A DNA stretch of 34,811 bases from Syntrophopropionicum sp964397525 (GCA_964397525.1 CAYNIY010000014.1:1-34811); one strand, 5' to 3'. Positions 15,421 to 23,856 are shown, counted from the first letter of the stretch. Numbers and translations are program-made. Notes: a model not told the origin generated them from the sequence alone.

Positions 15421-15483
15421 TGATATGTGCGTCTGTTAAATGATGCGCTATATTGTTTTTTTTAGGAAAAAGGAGGTGTAGTT

Positions 15484-15618
15484 TTGAAACGTACCTATCA
15501 GCCAAAGGTCCGTAAACATAAAAAGATTCACGGCTTTCTGAAAAGGATGTCTACCCTTTCCGGCAGAAATGTGATTAAAAGAAGGAGAGTTAAAGGCAGA
15601 AAGAGATTAACCGCGTAA
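15484..15618 (+). CDS. rpmH: 50S ribosomal protein L34
   Basis: A 44-residue, very basic protein of the large ribosomal subunit. The translation MKRTYQPKVRKHKKIHGF and the C-terminal half rich in R and K are diagnostic. It starts with TTG at 15484 behind AGGAGG (15471-15476), 7 nt away. It is the first gene of the plus-strand arm and precedes rnpA, the pairing conserved in nearly all bacteria next to dnaA. A promoter with perfect -10 lies upstream. Confidence 0.97.
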   Translation: MKRTYQPKVRKHKKIHGFLKRMSTLSGRNVIKRRRVKGRKRLTA

Positions 15619-15644
15619 AGGCCGCTTAATCACAGTGGCCTTTA
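15616..15644 (+). terminator. Weak hairpin after rpmH
   Basis: TAAAGGCC (15616-15623) pairs with GGCCTTTA (15637-15644) around a 13-nt loop, starting at the rpmH stop codon. Only three Ts close it, so it may be an attenuator or an mRNA-processing structure between rpmH and rnpA rather than a strong terminator. Confidence 0.35.
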
Positions 15645-15781
15645 TATCTGCTCCCCTTCTTTATCGGGATGAGAGTAATGATTCTGATTTGTAATATCTG
15701 GTGGGGGTCATGAAATTCTTTTTATCTATATTTTAAAATATTTGATAGAGAGGGATTCAATCGCTGCAAACAGGGGATTAA

Positions 15782-16108
15782 ATGAAAATCCTTACCACAC
15801 TCAAAAAAAACAAGGAATACAGGACTGTATACAGCCGGGGGAAGTCGGTAGCCGACCGCCACCTGGTAATCTATTTTTTGGCGAATAATTTAGAGTATTG
15901 CAGATTTGGTTTTACAGTCAGCAAAAAAGTGGGCAATGCTGTGACCAGAAACAGGATCAGGCGGCTGCTGAAGGAAGCATGCCGGCTGAACAGCGAACGT
16001 TTTCCTGGCGGTTATGATCTTGTATTGGTAGCGCGGCGCGGTATTGTAGGCCTAGAGTACAAGCAGGTTGAAGACGGTTTGTTGAAATTATTGAAAAAAG
16101 TATTTTGA
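15782..16108 (+). CDS. rnpA: Ribonuclease P protein component
   Basis: Protein subunit of RNase P, which helps the catalytic RNA bind pre-tRNA and mature its 5' end. The 108-residue basic protein contains the family signature in FTVSKKVGNAVTRNRIRR (the RNR motif) at about residues 42-62. ATG at 15782 is preceded by CAGGGG 6 nt upstream. It sits 163 bp after rpmH and 7 bp before yidD, the usual rpmH-rnpA-yidD-yidC order. Confidence 0.97.
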   Translation: MKILTTLKKNKEYRTVYSRGKSVADRHLVIYFLANNLEYCRFGFTVSKKVGNAVTRNRIRRLLKEACRLNSERFPGGYDLVLVARRGIVGLEYKQVEDGLLKLLKKVF

Positions 16109-16115
16109 ACAGGCG

Positions 16116-16331
16116 ATGATCACTTTGAAGGTTTTCTTGCTTTTTATAATCAGGGTCTACCAACTTGTTGTATCACCGCTGACAACACCCTCCTGCCGTT
16201 TTTATCCCACCTGTTCCCATTACGCGTTGCAGGCAGTTGAAAAACACGGTGCTTTAAAAGGAACCAGGATGGCAGTGGTCAGAATAATGAAATGCCATCC
16301 GTTTCATCCCGGTGGGTACGATCCAGTATAA
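16116..16331 (+). CDS. yidD: Membrane protein insertion efficiency factor YidD
   Basis: A 71-residue YidD/DUF37 protein associated with the inner face of the membrane and with YidC-dependent insertion. The conserved cysteine-containing core CRFYPTCSHYALQA and the C-terminal CHPFHPGGYDPV are clear. The N-terminus (about residues 4-22) is an amphipathic or hydrophobic helix. ATG at 16116 starts 7 bp after rnpA; its ribosome binding site is weak, so coupling to rnpA translation is likely. Confidence 0.95.
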   Translation: MITLKVFLLFIIRVYQLVVSPLTTPSCRFYPTCSHYALQAVEKHGALKGTRMAVVRIMKCHPFHPGGYDPV

Positions 16332-16388
16332 AACAGGGTTAAAAAGCCGCTTGACCTCGAAGGGTCTATTAAGGAGGCGGGACTTTAT

Positions 16389-17057
16389 TTGGGAATATTT
16401 AACGCTATTGTAGATGGAATGACCTGGCTGCTCAACTACCTTTATTACTTTACCGTATCTGTGGGCGTTCCAAGTTACGCTCTGGCCATTATCCTGCTTA
16501 CGGTTTTAATAAAAGTGGTGCTTTACCCGTTGACGCAAAAACAAATGAAGTCGATGCTGGGGATGCAGCAGATCCAACCGAAAATCAAGGCCATTCAGGA
16601 CAAGTGGAAAGGCAAGGACCCGAAAAAGATGCAGGAAGAGATTATGCTGCTGTACAAGGAGCACAATGTCAACCCGATGGCCGGCTGCCTGCCTCTTTTA
16701 ATCCAGATGCCGATCTTAATTGCCCTGTACCGGTCTCTTTTTCAATTTCCTTATGAGAATCCGGCGCACGCGACCTTTTTTTGGCTTGCGAACCTGACTG
16801 ACAAGGACCCTCTCTTTATACTGCCTGTTCTGGCGGGGGTTACTACCTATATTCAATCCAAAATGACTGTCACGAGCAATGATCCAACCCAAAAAATGAT
16901 GCTTTACACCATGCCGGTTTTTATCGGATGGATCTCCGCCACTGTTCCGGCGGGGCTGGCGCTGTACTGGGTTGTGTTTAACGTAGCCAGCAGTGTCCAG
17001 CAATACTTTATTAACAAGCAAACAAAGGTGGTTAAAGGGGAGGCTGGCGGTAAGTGA
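16389..17057 (+). CDS. yidC: Membrane protein insertase YidC (Oxa1/SpoIIIJ type)
   Basis: Polytopic insertase that places proteins into the cytoplasmic membrane with or without SecYEG. The 222-residue short Gram-positive form shows about five hydrophobic segments and the cytoplasmic helical hairpin KQMKSMLGMQQIQPKIKAIQ. The groove's positive charge (Arg in E. coli YidC) is lysine 42 here (VLIKVVLYPL). No lipobox cysteine is seen at the N-terminus. It starts with TTG at 16389 behind AAGGAGGCGGG. The stop overlaps the jag GTG by 4 bp, so the two are coupled. Confidence 0.95.
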   Translation: MGIFNAIVDGMTWLLNYLYYFTVSVGVPSYALAIILLTVLIKVVLYPLTQKQMKSMLGMQQIQPKIKAIQDKWKGKDPKKMQEEIMLLYKEHNVNPMAGCLPLLIQMPILIALYRSLFQFPYENPAHATFFWLANLTDKDPLFILPVLAGVTTYIQSKMTVTSNDPTQKMMLYTMPVFIGWISATVPAGLALYWVVFNVASSVQQYFINKQTKVVKGEAGGK

Positions 17058-17674
17058 AAACAGTCGAAAAAGCAGGCAAGACAGTGGACGAGGCCGTCGA
17101 TCTGGCCCTGAAAGAATTAGCGGCTTCAATAGACGATGTGGAAGTAGAAATCCTGGAGGAGTCCTCCAGGGGGATATTGGGCTTGCTGATGGTAAAACAA
17201 GCCAGGGTAAAAGTCACACTCAAGGAAAATTCGCTGCAAAGAGCCTCCGTCTTGTTGAAAAATATTTTTCAGACCATGGATTTGGATGTCACAACAGATA
17301 TCTCGGAAAACGAGAAGGCGGTGTTTATTAATCTCGAAGGGCCGGATTTGGGCATTTTAATCGGCAGGCGGGGTGAAACACTCGACGCCCTTCAATATAT
17401 TGTTAATCTTTCCGTGAATAAAAACCAGGAAATCAGGAAAAAAATCATCATAGACATAGAAGGATACCGCAGCAGGCGCGAAAAAACTCTGGAGAAGCTG
17501 GCGCTTAAGCTGGCGGACAAGGCCAAACAAAGAGGCAGAAACGTGGTTTTGGAACCAATGAGCGCTCAGGAGCGAAGAATTATACACACAGCCCTGCAGG
17601 GAAGGGATGATATCTTCACTTTTAGTGAAGGGGAAGATCCGTACCGTAAGATTATCATATCTCCCAAGAAATAA
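17054..17674 (+). CDS. jag: RNA-binding protein Jag/KhpB
   Basis: A 206-residue cytoplasmic RNA-binding protein with three parts: the Jag-N domain (about 1-52, TVEKAGKTVDEAVDLALKEL), a KH domain (about 75-150, ILIGRRGETLDALQ) and a C-terminal R3H domain (about 150-206, ERRIIH). Relatives (SpoIIIJ-associated protein, KhpB) influence cell division and envelope genes in other Firmicutes. It starts with GTG at 17054, overlapping the yidC stop by 4 bp (GTGA). A strong terminator follows its stop. Confidence 0.96.
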   Translation: MKTVEKAGKTVDEAVDLALKELAASIDDVEVEILEESSRGILGLLMVKQARVKVTLKENSLQRASVLLKNIFQTMDLDVTTDISENEKAVFINLEGPDLGILIGRRGETLDALQYIVNLSVNKNQEIRKKIIIDIEGYRSRREKTLEKLALKLADKAKQRGRNVVLEPMSAQERRIIHTALQGRDDIFTFSEGEDPYRKIIISPKK

Positions 17675-17676
17675 AG

Positions 17677-17710
17677 AAAACCCAGCGGGCCACAGACCCG
17701 CTGGGTTTTT
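17677..17710 (+). terminator. Strong intrinsic terminator after jag
   Basis: CCCAGCGGG (17681-17689) and CCCGCTGGG (17697-17705) form a perfect 9-bp stem with a 7-nt loop, extended by A/T pairs and followed by TTTTT (17706-17710). It ends the rpmH-jag unit. Confidence 0.9.
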
Positions 17711-17738
17711 AAAAATAACCTGTCCGGAGGTCAGCGCC

Positions 17739-19118
17739 TTGTTTAATGACACCATTGCCGCAATCTCTACCCCCCTGGGCGAAGGGGGCATCGGAATTAT
17801 CAGACTGAGCGGGCCGGGTGCTGCAGAAATAGCCAGTAAAATATTCAGGGCCAAGAGGGGCGAGTGGGCTGATGCCGCAGGCAGCAGCCTGATTTACGGC
17901 CATGTCTTTGATCGTGACGGCAGGGTTGTGGACGAGGTCCTTTTAGGTTATATGAAAGCGCCCCGCACATATACCCGGGAAGATGTTATCGAGTTTAACT
18001 GCCACGGGGGAGCGTCTCCGCTGAAAAAGATACTGGAACTGACGCTTGCTGAGGGCGCGCGGTTGGCCAGGCCAGGCGAATTCAGCCTGAGGGCTTTTTT
18101 AAATGGCAGAATGGACCTGGTACAGGCCGAGGCGGTGATCGATATCATCCGGGCCAAAACGGAAAACGGTCTGAAGTTGGCGGCAAGCCAGCTCAAAGGG
18201 GACCTGTCAAAGAAAATATTTGCCCTGCAGGACAACCTGTTAGGCCTTCTGGCGCAGGTGGAGGCTAACCTCGATTTCCCAGATGAAGACTTAGAGGAAC
18301 GCGAGCTGGCGGATTTATTGCGTGCCAGCGGGAAGCTTCACGGGGAGCTCAAAGCGTTGATCAAAGGGGCGGAAGCGGGGAAAATATACCGGGAAGGGAT
18401 CAGCACGATAATCATCGGCAGACCCAACGTCGGAAAATCATCCCTTCTGAACGCCTTGCTGCGGGAAAACAGGGCCATAGTCACAGATATACCGGGAACG
18501 ACCAGGGATGTCATCGAGGAAATAATCAATATTGGCGGCGTTCCGCTAAAGATTATTGACACCGCTGGGCTGCATGAAACAGAAAACATCATTGAAAAGA
18601 TCGGCATAAAAAAGACCAGGGAAAGCATCGAAAAAGCCGGCCTGGTGCTCCTCGTCCTTGACGCTTCAAGCGAACTGACCAGGGAAGACCTGGCTGTAAT
18701 TGACTCCGTGAAAGACAGGCAGGCAATTTTTATCATCAACAAAGCGGATCTGGCAGAAAAAAAGATTAACGAAAAAGCTGTCGCCGCTGTCGCCTCAGGG
18801 CGGCCGTTATTGTGGCTTTCAGCCCTGGAAGGGACTGGCCTGGAGCAGCTGGAAAAAATAATTTTTAATAGTGTCATGAGCGGACGCATAACAGGCGATG
18901 ATACAGTCCTGGTGACAAACGCCAGGCACAAACAGGCTCTGGAAAAAGCGTCAGCACACCTGGAAGACGCGCTGGCAGGCCTTAAAAAGAACGTCTCCGC
19001 GGACTTGGCTGCCATAGATATCAGGAACGCCTGGGAAGCCCTGGGGGAAATCACAGGGTCAACAGTGACAGAGGACCTGTTGGACAGGATATTCACCGAT
19101 TTCTGCATCGGGAAGTGA
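17739..19118 (+). CDS. mnmE: tRNA modification GTPase MnmE
   Basis: GTPase that, with MnmG, modifies the wobble uridine of certain tRNAs (cmnm5U34). The 459-residue product has the N-terminal tetrahydrofolate-binding domain (FNDTIAAISTPLGEGGIGI), a helical domain, an inserted G domain with GRPNVGKSSLLN, DIPGTTRD, DTAGLH and NKAD, and the C-terminal FCIGK carrying the family cysteine. The open frame extends back into jag, but TTG at 17739 is used because GGAGG (17726-17730) lies 8 nt upstream and the family N-terminus begins there. mnmG follows after 10 bp. Confidence 0.97.
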   Translation: MFNDTIAAISTPLGEGGIGIIRLSGPGAAEIASKIFRAKRGEWADAAGSSLIYGHVFDRDGRVVDEVLLGYMKAPRTYTREDVIEFNCHGGASPLKKILELTLAEGARLARPGEFSLRAFLNGRMDLVQAEAVIDIIRAKTENGLKLAASQLKGDLSKKIFALQDNLLGLLAQVEANLDFPDEDLEERELADLLRASGKLHGELKALIKGAEAGKIYREGISTIIIGRPNVGKSSLLNALLRENRAIVTDIPGTTRDVIEEIINIGGVPLKIIDTAGLHETENIIEKIGIKKTRESIEKAGLVLLVLDASSELTREDLAVIDSVKDRQAIFIINKADLAEKKINEKAVAAVASGRPLLWLSALEGTGLEQLEKIIFNSVMSGRITGDDTVLVTNARHKQALEKASAHLEDALAGLKKNVSADLAAIDIRNAWEALGEITGSTVTEDLLDRIFTDFCIGK

Positions 19119-19128
19119 GGCGTCGCCG

Positions 19129-21018
19129 TTGGAATATTTAGCTGGCAAATACGATATTGTGGTGGTGGGGGCGGGGCACGCGGGCTGTGAAGCTGGACTT
19201 GCTGCAGCAAGGATGGGCTGCCGCACCCTGGTGCTCACCTTAAATATGGACAATGTCGCCCTGATGCCCTGCAATCCGGCAGTGGGCGGGCCGGCAAAGG
19301 GACAGCTGGTACGTGAAGTGGATGCCTTGGGCGGAGAGATCGGCTTGAATACGGACCGCCATTCCATCCAGATGCGGCTGCTGAACACGGCTAAAGGGCC
19401 GGCCGTGCACGCCCTGCGGGCGCAAGCGGACAAAAAGAGCTACCAAGCCGGCATGAAACAGGTGCTGGAGTCACAAAACGGGCTTGACCTTAAACAGGCG
19501 CTGGTGGAGAGACTGCTGACCGCAAAGGGAAAGATCTGCGGGGTGGCAACCAGTACCGGAGCCGTATTTGAGGCTTCTGCTGTTGTGCTGACAACCGGCA
19601 CCTACTTAAAGGGACGGATCATCATTGGCGACCTCTGCTTCCCGGGCGGACCGAACGGGCAGTTTCCATCAGTTGCACTGTCTGACAGTATGGCGGGTCT
19701 GGGGTTAAAGCTGGGCCGTTATAAAACCGGCACGCCGCCAAGGGTGGATCGGAACAGCATTGATTTCAGCCGCATGGCCATCCAGCCGGGGGACGATAGG
19801 GTGCGCAATTTTTCCTTTATATCTGATGTTAAAGGCAGGGAACAACTGCCCTGCTGGCTGACCTACACAACAGAGGAAACCCACCGGATAATTCGCGAAA
19901 ACCTGCACCGTGCGCCTCTTTACACGGGCCTTATCGTGAGCCAGGGGCCGCGCTACTGCCCGTCTATAGAAACAAAAATAGTGAGATTTTCAGATAAACC
20001 GGCACACCAGGTTTTCATTGAGCCGGAGGGGAAAAACACCTCAGAGATGTATGTCTCAGGCATGGCCACCAGTCTGCCCGAAGATGTACAGCTGGCCATG
20101 CTCCGGACCATGCCCGGGCTGGAAAAAGTGGAGATGATGAGGACCGGCTACGCCATAGAATATGACTATGTCATACCCACCCAGCTGAAGCCTTCACTCG
20201 AGGCGAAAACCGTTCCGGGGCTTTTTGCGGCCGGTCAGATCAATGGCACTTCAGGATACGAGGAAGCCGCGGCCCAGGGCATTGTGGCGGGAATTAACGC
20301 CGCGCTGTATGTCGGCGAAAAGGAGCCATTCACCCTGGGCAGGGCAGAGGCTTATATCGGGGTCATGATCGACGATTTGGTCACCAAGGAAATGGATGAA
20401 CCCTACCGGATGATGACCTCCAGGGCTGAATACAGGCTGCTTCTGAGACAGGATAACGCCGACCTGAGGCTGACGGAAAAGGGCTGGCAAGCGGGGCTTG
20501 TCACGCCGGCCAGATATAGAACCCTTGAAAAAAAGAAAAACCTGATCGAAGGGGAATTGATCAGGCTGGAAAGGACAATGGTGCCTGTCACAGAAGATTC
20601 AAAAAAGGTCTTTCTGGAACTAGGCAGTGCTGCGCTGCCTCAGCAGGGAGCGTCTCTCGCCGCTGTCCTCCGCCGTCCCGAAATAAACTATGAGAAAATG
20701 CTGCACCTGCCCGCAGAACATCCTGAATTGCCGGAGGAAGTGCGGGAACAGGTGGAAATCCAGCTGAAATACGAGGGGTACATCAAAAAACAGCAGGCCC
20801 AGGTCGAGCGCTTCAAGAAACTGGAGGACAAAAAAATTCCACTGGATATGGATTATACAAAAGCCAGGGGCATTTCGACGGAAGCCAGGGAAAAGCTGGA
20901 ACTGATGAGGCCGGTCTCTATCGGCCAGGCCTCCAGGTTGGCCGGGGTGACTCCATCGGATATATCGGTGCTGCTGATTTACCTGGAGCAGAAGAGGCGC
21001 CGGCAGGAGAACAAGTAA
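19129..21018 (+). CDS. mnmG: tRNA uridine-5-carboxymethylaminomethyl modification enzyme MnmG
   Basis: FAD-containing partner of MnmE in wobble-uridine modification. The 629-residue length is typical of full-length MnmG (GidA). The N-terminus has the dinucleotide fold VVGAGHAGCEAGLAAARMG, followed by the family block CNPAVGGPAKGQLVREVDA, a second family block GTYLKGRIIIG, and the C-terminal helical MnmE/tRNA-binding domain (about 550-629, PVSIGQASRLAGVTPSDIS). It starts with TTG at 19129 behind GTGAGG about 8 nt upstream. rsmG begins at the base after its stop. Confidence 0.97.
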   Translation: MEYLAGKYDIVVVGAGHAGCEAGLAAARMGCRTLVLTLNMDNVALMPCNPAVGGPAKGQLVREVDALGGEIGLNTDRHSIQMRLLNTAKGPAVHALRAQADKKSYQAGMKQVLESQNGLDLKQALVERLLTAKGKICGVATSTGAVFEASAVVLTTGTYLKGRIIIGDLCFPGGPNGQFPSVALSDSMAGLGLKLGRYKTGTPPRVDRNSIDFSRMAIQPGDDRVRNFSFISDVKGREQLPCWLTYTTEETHRIIRENLHRAPLYTGLIVSQGPRYCPSIETKIVRFSDKPAHQVFIEPEGKNTSEMYVSGMATSLPEDVQLAMLRTMPGLEKVEMMRTGYAIEYDYVIPTQLKPSLEAKTVPGLFAAGQINGTSGYEEAAAQGIVAGINAALYVGEKEPFTLGRAEAYIGVMIDDLVTKEMDEPYRMMTSRAEYRLLLRQDNADLRLTEKGWQAGLVTPARYRTLEKKKNLIEGELIRLERTMVPVTEDSKKVFLELGSAALPQQGASLAAVLRRPEINYEKMLHLPAEHPELPEEVREQVEIQLKYEGYIKKQQAQVERFKKLEDKKIPLDMDYTKARGISTEAREKLELMRPVSIGQASRLAGVTPSDISVLLIYLEQKRRRQENK

Positions 21019-21738
21019 ATGAGTGTATTGATTGAGACACTGTCCGGCGGAGCCGCTGAACTGGGTATAAGCCTTACTGAGAAACAGCTGGAGCAGTTCG
21101 AGAAGTTTTACCGTTTGCTGGTGGAAACAAATAAAAACCTTAACCTTACCACCCTTGTTGACGAAAAAGACGCCGCCATCAAGCATTTTATTGATTCGCT
21201 GACCTGCTTGCTTGTTATGCCCCTAAAAAGGGGCACACGAATCCTGGATGTGGGGGCGGGCGCCGGCTTTCCCGGAATCCCACTGCTTATCTGCTGCCCT
21301 GGCCTAAATATAACCATGATCGAAGCAGCGGCTAAGAAGGTTAATTTTCTTAAACAGGCGATTAAAGATCTGCGCCTGGAAAACATTGAAGCGGTTCATG
21401 CCAGGGCTGAAGATTTTGGGCGGAACAGAAACCACAGAGAAAAATATGATGTTGTCGTTTCCAGGGCAGTGGCACCCCTCAAAGTCCTGGCCGAATACTG
21501 TCTGCCGCCGCTCAGGGTGGGAGGGGTTTTTGTGGCTATGAAAGGGCCGAAGCTGCAGGAAGAAATAAAAGCCGCAGAAAACGCCCTGGTTGTTTTGGGC
21601 GGAGAGATCAGGAAAATTGCTGCAGTAAAACTACCCCTTACAGGGGATGAAAGAAGACTGGTTTTGATCGACAAAACAATAACCACACCCGAAAAATACC
21701 CTCGCCGCGCTGGCGTTCCAGCGAAAAATCCAATATAA
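21019..21738 (+). CDS. rsmG: 16S rRNA (guanine-N7) methyltransferase RsmG
   Basis: SAM-dependent enzyme that methylates G527 (E. coli numbering) of 16S rRNA; loss gives low-level streptomycin resistance in other bacteria. The 239-residue protein has the family's SAM loop ILDVGAGAGFPGIPL near residue 75 and the following acidic segment IEAAAKKVNFLKQA. ATG at 21019 directly follows the mnmG stop, so translation is coupled. The C-terminal basic tail after residue 225 is variable in the family. Confidence 0.96.
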   Translation: MSVLIETLSGGAAELGISLTEKQLEQFEKFYRLLVETNKNLNLTTLVDEKDAAIKHFIDSLTCLLVMPLKRGTRILDVGAGAGFPGIPLLICCPGLNITMIEAAAKKVNFLKQAIKDLRLENIEAVHARAEDFGRNRNHREKYDVVVSRAVAPLKVLAEYCLPPLRVGGVFVAMKGPKLQEEIKAAENALVVLGGEIRKIAAVKLPLTGDERRLVLIDKTITTPEKYPRRAGVPAKNPI

Positions 21739-21793
21739 AAGGCCGTAACGCTGCAGCTAACAGAGGTTTGGCTTCGGTTCCTGCTTTGTCTCT

Positions 21794-21818
21794 CGCCCGC
21801 GGGCGGGATTTTGTTTTT
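21794..21818 (+). terminator. Possible terminator after rsmG
   Basis: A GC-rich palindrome CGCCCGCGGGCG is followed by ATTTTGTTTTT. The central loop would be very small, so the stem is imperfect, but position at the end of mnmE-mnmG-rsmG fits a terminator. Confidence 0.45.
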
Positions 21819-21942
21819 CGTGCTGTTTTAGCCGTCAAAAACAAGGCGCCCTGCCTTTTTTACTGCTGCGGAGCACGATAAAACCCGCGTTTAATTGCAG
21901 CCAACAAAAGGATATGTATTGATGGCATAGAAATAATATAAG

Positions 21943-21957
21943 TAAGCGGATCGCTTA
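21943..21957. repeat. Inverted repeat upstream of parA
   Basis: TAAGCG and CGCTTA form perfect 6-bp half-sites separated by GAT, 31 bp before the parA start. It could be an operator for the parAB operon. No convincing promoter was placed around it. Confidence 0.35.
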
Positions 21958-21988
21958 ATATTGAACATGTAACCTGCGGGGGTGGAAG

Positions 21989-22750
21989 ATGGGAAAGACC
22001 ATTGCAATTGCAAACCAGAAAGGCGGCGTAGCCAAGACGACAACAGCCGTTAACCTTAGTGCGTGGCTTTCTCTGATGGGACAGAAGGTTTTGCTTATAG
22101 ACATCGACCCCCAGGGAAACGCGACAACCGGAGTTGGCATTGACAAGGAAACACTGGAGTGCTGCATTTATGATGTGATGATTAACAATATGCCGATGAA
22201 GGATGTTGTTACCCCCAGCACAGTGGAAAACCTCGACCTGGTGCCTGCAACCATAGATTTGGCAGGTGCGGAAATAGAGCTGGTTAATGTTGACGAGAGG
22301 GAGCAGGTTTTAAAAAAAGCGCTGGTTGAGATAAAGGACAATTATGACTATATTTTTGTTGACTGCCCCCCGTCGCTGGGCCTGCTGACGCTTAACGCGC
22401 TGACCGCGGCGGACTCACTGTTGATCCCCATCCAGTGTGAGTTTTACGCCTTGGAAGGGCTCACCCAGCTTCTGAATACTTTTCGGATGGTGCAGCAAAA
22501 CCTGAACAGCGACCTGGATATAGAAGGCGTGCTGCTGACCATGTTTGACGGCAGGACGAACCTGTCCATCCAGGTGGTTGATGAAGTGAAAAAATTTTTT
22601 AAAGGCAAGGTTTACAGGTCTATCATCCCGAGAAATGTAAGGCTGAGCGAAGCGCCAAGCTACGGCAAGCCAGTAATGGTTTACGACCGGCGCTCCAGGG
22701 GTTCGGAAGTATACCATGAGCTTGCGAAAGAGGTGTTGGGCATTGAATAA
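21989..22750 (+). CDS. parA: Chromosome-partitioning ATPase ParA (Soj)
   Basis: A 253-residue deviant-Walker ATPase that acts with ParB on the origin region; in B. subtilis it also modulates DnaA. The Walker A is KGGVAKTTTAVNL, with the signature lysine kept (Ala replaces the commoner Gly before GKTT). The A' motif IDIDPQGNATTG and Walker B FVDCPPSLGLLT are present. ATG at 21989 has GGGGGTGG about 6 nt upstream. parB starts inside its last codons, so they form one operon. Confidence 0.97.
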   Translation: MGKTIAIANQKGGVAKTTTAVNLSAWLSLMGQKVLLIDIDPQGNATTGVGIDKETLECCIYDVMINNMPMKDVVTPSTVENLDLVPATIDLAGAEIELVNVDEREQVLKKALVEIKDNYDYIFVDCPPSLGLLTLNALTAADSLLIPIQCEFYALEGLTQLLNTFRMVQQNLNSDLDIEGVLLTMFDGRTNLSIQVVDEVKKFFKGKVYRSIIPRNVRLSEAPSYGKPVMVYDRRSRGSEVYHELAKEVLGIE

Positions 22751-23615
22751 GCGCAGGGGTTTGGGTAAGGGCCTGCAGGCTTTGATCCCGCCTGCCGGGG
22801 AAGCGGTTCGGGAAAAGGAAGGCCTTTTGGAAATTGCTATTGATGAAATCCGGCCGGCTTCCAGCCAGGCCAGGCAGTTGTTTGACCAGGAAAAACTAGC
22901 TGGCCTGGCCGAATCCATTAAGGAACACGGTGTTATCCAGCCGGTGCTGGTGAGAAAGCTTGCACATGGAGGATACGAGCTTATTGCCGGCGAGAGGCGC
23001 TGGCGGGCCTGTAAGAGCCTCGGGCATAAAACCATCACCGCGTTAGTAAAGGATTACCATGAAGTGGAAGCGGCTGCCGCCTCTCTGATTGAAAACATGC
23101 AGCGTGAGGATCTGAATCCCCTTGAGGAAGCCGCCGCATACCGCCAGCTGATGGAAGGCTTTGGCCTGACCCAGGAGGAGGTTTCTGCCAGGGTAGGGAA
23201 AAGCCGCCCTGTAATCGCCAACACGATAAGGCTGCTGGGGCTGCCGGAAGAAATCAAGGAATTAATTAATACCGAAAAGATAGATGCCGGACACGCGAGG
23301 GCGCTGCTGGCTATCAGCGACAGCAAACTGCAGCTGGCTGCTGCCGCAAAGATTGCCGGGCAGCAGCTCAGCGTGCGACAGGCAGAAAGAATAGCCCGGG
23401 AAGCGGCAGCGGGAAAAGAAACGGTCAGGCGCGGCAGTAAAATGATACCGGGACAGAACACACTTAAGGCCGAGGAACGGCTGAATAAATATTTAAAAAC
23501 CAAGGTCAGAATTAAAGAAACCCGCAGCGGGGCAGGGAAGTTGGAGATTGTCTTTAGCGGTGAGGATGACCTCAAGCGGATCCTGGCTTTGCTGATAAAG
23601 GGGCGCAAGGAGTAG
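22743..23615 (+). CDS. parB: Chromosome-partitioning protein ParB (Spo0J)
   Basis: CTP-dependent DNA clamp that loads at parS and spreads to organise the origin. The 290-residue protein has the N-terminal CTPase domain with GERRWRA near residue 85, the helix-turn-helix (LTQEEVSARVGKSRPVIANTI) near residue 150, and a C-terminal dimerisation domain. The frame is open further upstream, but TTG at 22743 is used because GAGGTG (22730-22735) is 7 nt before it and the product then begins NKRRGLGKGLQALIP, typical of the family. It overlaps parA by 8 bp. A parS site lies 2 bp after the stop. Confidence 0.97.
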   Translation: MNKRRGLGKGLQALIPPAGEAVREKEGLLEIAIDEIRPASSQARQLFDQEKLAGLAESIKEHGVIQPVLVRKLAHGGYELIAGERRWRACKSLGHKTITALVKDYHEVEAAAASLIENMQREDLNPLEEAAAYRQLMEGFGLTQEEVSARVGKSRPVIANTIRLLGLPEEIKELINTEKIDAGHARALLAISDSKLQLAAAAKIAGQQLSVRQAERIAREAAAGKETVRRGSKMIPGQNTLKAEERLNKYLKTKVRIKETRSGAGKLEIVFSGEDDLKRILALLIKGRKE

Positions 23616-23616
23616 C

Positions 23617-23632
23617 CGTTTCACGTGGAACA
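23617..23632. promoter_or_regulatory. parS: parS centromere site
   Basis: On the minus strand the site reads TGTTCCACGTGAAACG, 15 of 16 bases of the bacterial parS consensus (TGTTYCACGTGAAACA). The mismatch is the terminal base. It begins just after the parB stop, a place where ParB would nucleate close to oriC. Confidence 0.88.
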
Positions 23633-23787
23633 GGTTTAAACGCACAGGCAGGGAGTTGTTTTGTTGACAGGCTGCCTTTGCCGGTGTTTCAGCGGCCTTG
23701 ATTGCCCCCAAGCGGGCAGCCTGCTGCCGGCTATCCCTTGCTTTATCCCCCTGGCACCCAAAAACCATGCCAAACTGATCTGTGGCA

Positions 23788-23816
23788 TTGTTTCACTTGA
23801 AAAAAGTGTTTATATT
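23788..23816 (+). promoter_or_regulatory. Weak candidate promoter of the phosphoribosyltransferase gene
   Basis: TTGTTT (23788-23793) is 17 nt upstream of TATATT (23811-23816). The -10 matches five of six bases, the -35 only three. The spacer includes CACTT/AAGTG complementary ends. Confidence 0.35.
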
Positions 23817-23856
23817 CCACAAGCGTAAAACAGCAAATCCGAAAAAGGTGATGTCT

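Larger units (their letters stand above)
15134..15483. other. oriC: oriC, dnaA-rpmH part: DnaA-box cluster and divergent promoters
   Basis: The 350-bp gap between the divergent dnaA and rpmH genes has no coding frame of its own. It contains three one-mismatch DnaA boxes on the plus strand: TTATTAACA (15211-15219), TTCTCCACA (15223-15231) and TTATCAACA (15311-15319), plus a weaker minus-strand site near 15248-15256. It also holds the dnaA promoter (15289-15317), the rpmH promoter (15392-15420) and a perfect inverted repeat (15227-15262). Gene direction reverses here. Confidence 0.75.

Noticed and set aside
18338..19210. 290-codon open frame antisense to mnmE
   Set aside because: Its serine- and arginine-rich low-complexity translation is typical of the reverse strand of a coding gene, and it overlaps mnmE and mnmG entirely.
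23664..23669. Perfect TTGACA after parB
   Set aside because: No acceptable -10 hexamer occurs 15-19 nt downstream.
23789..23804. Second parS-like site, TGTTTCACTTGAAAAA
   Set aside because: It has three mismatches to the consensus, including the central G of CACGTG, so it is unlikely to bind ParB well.
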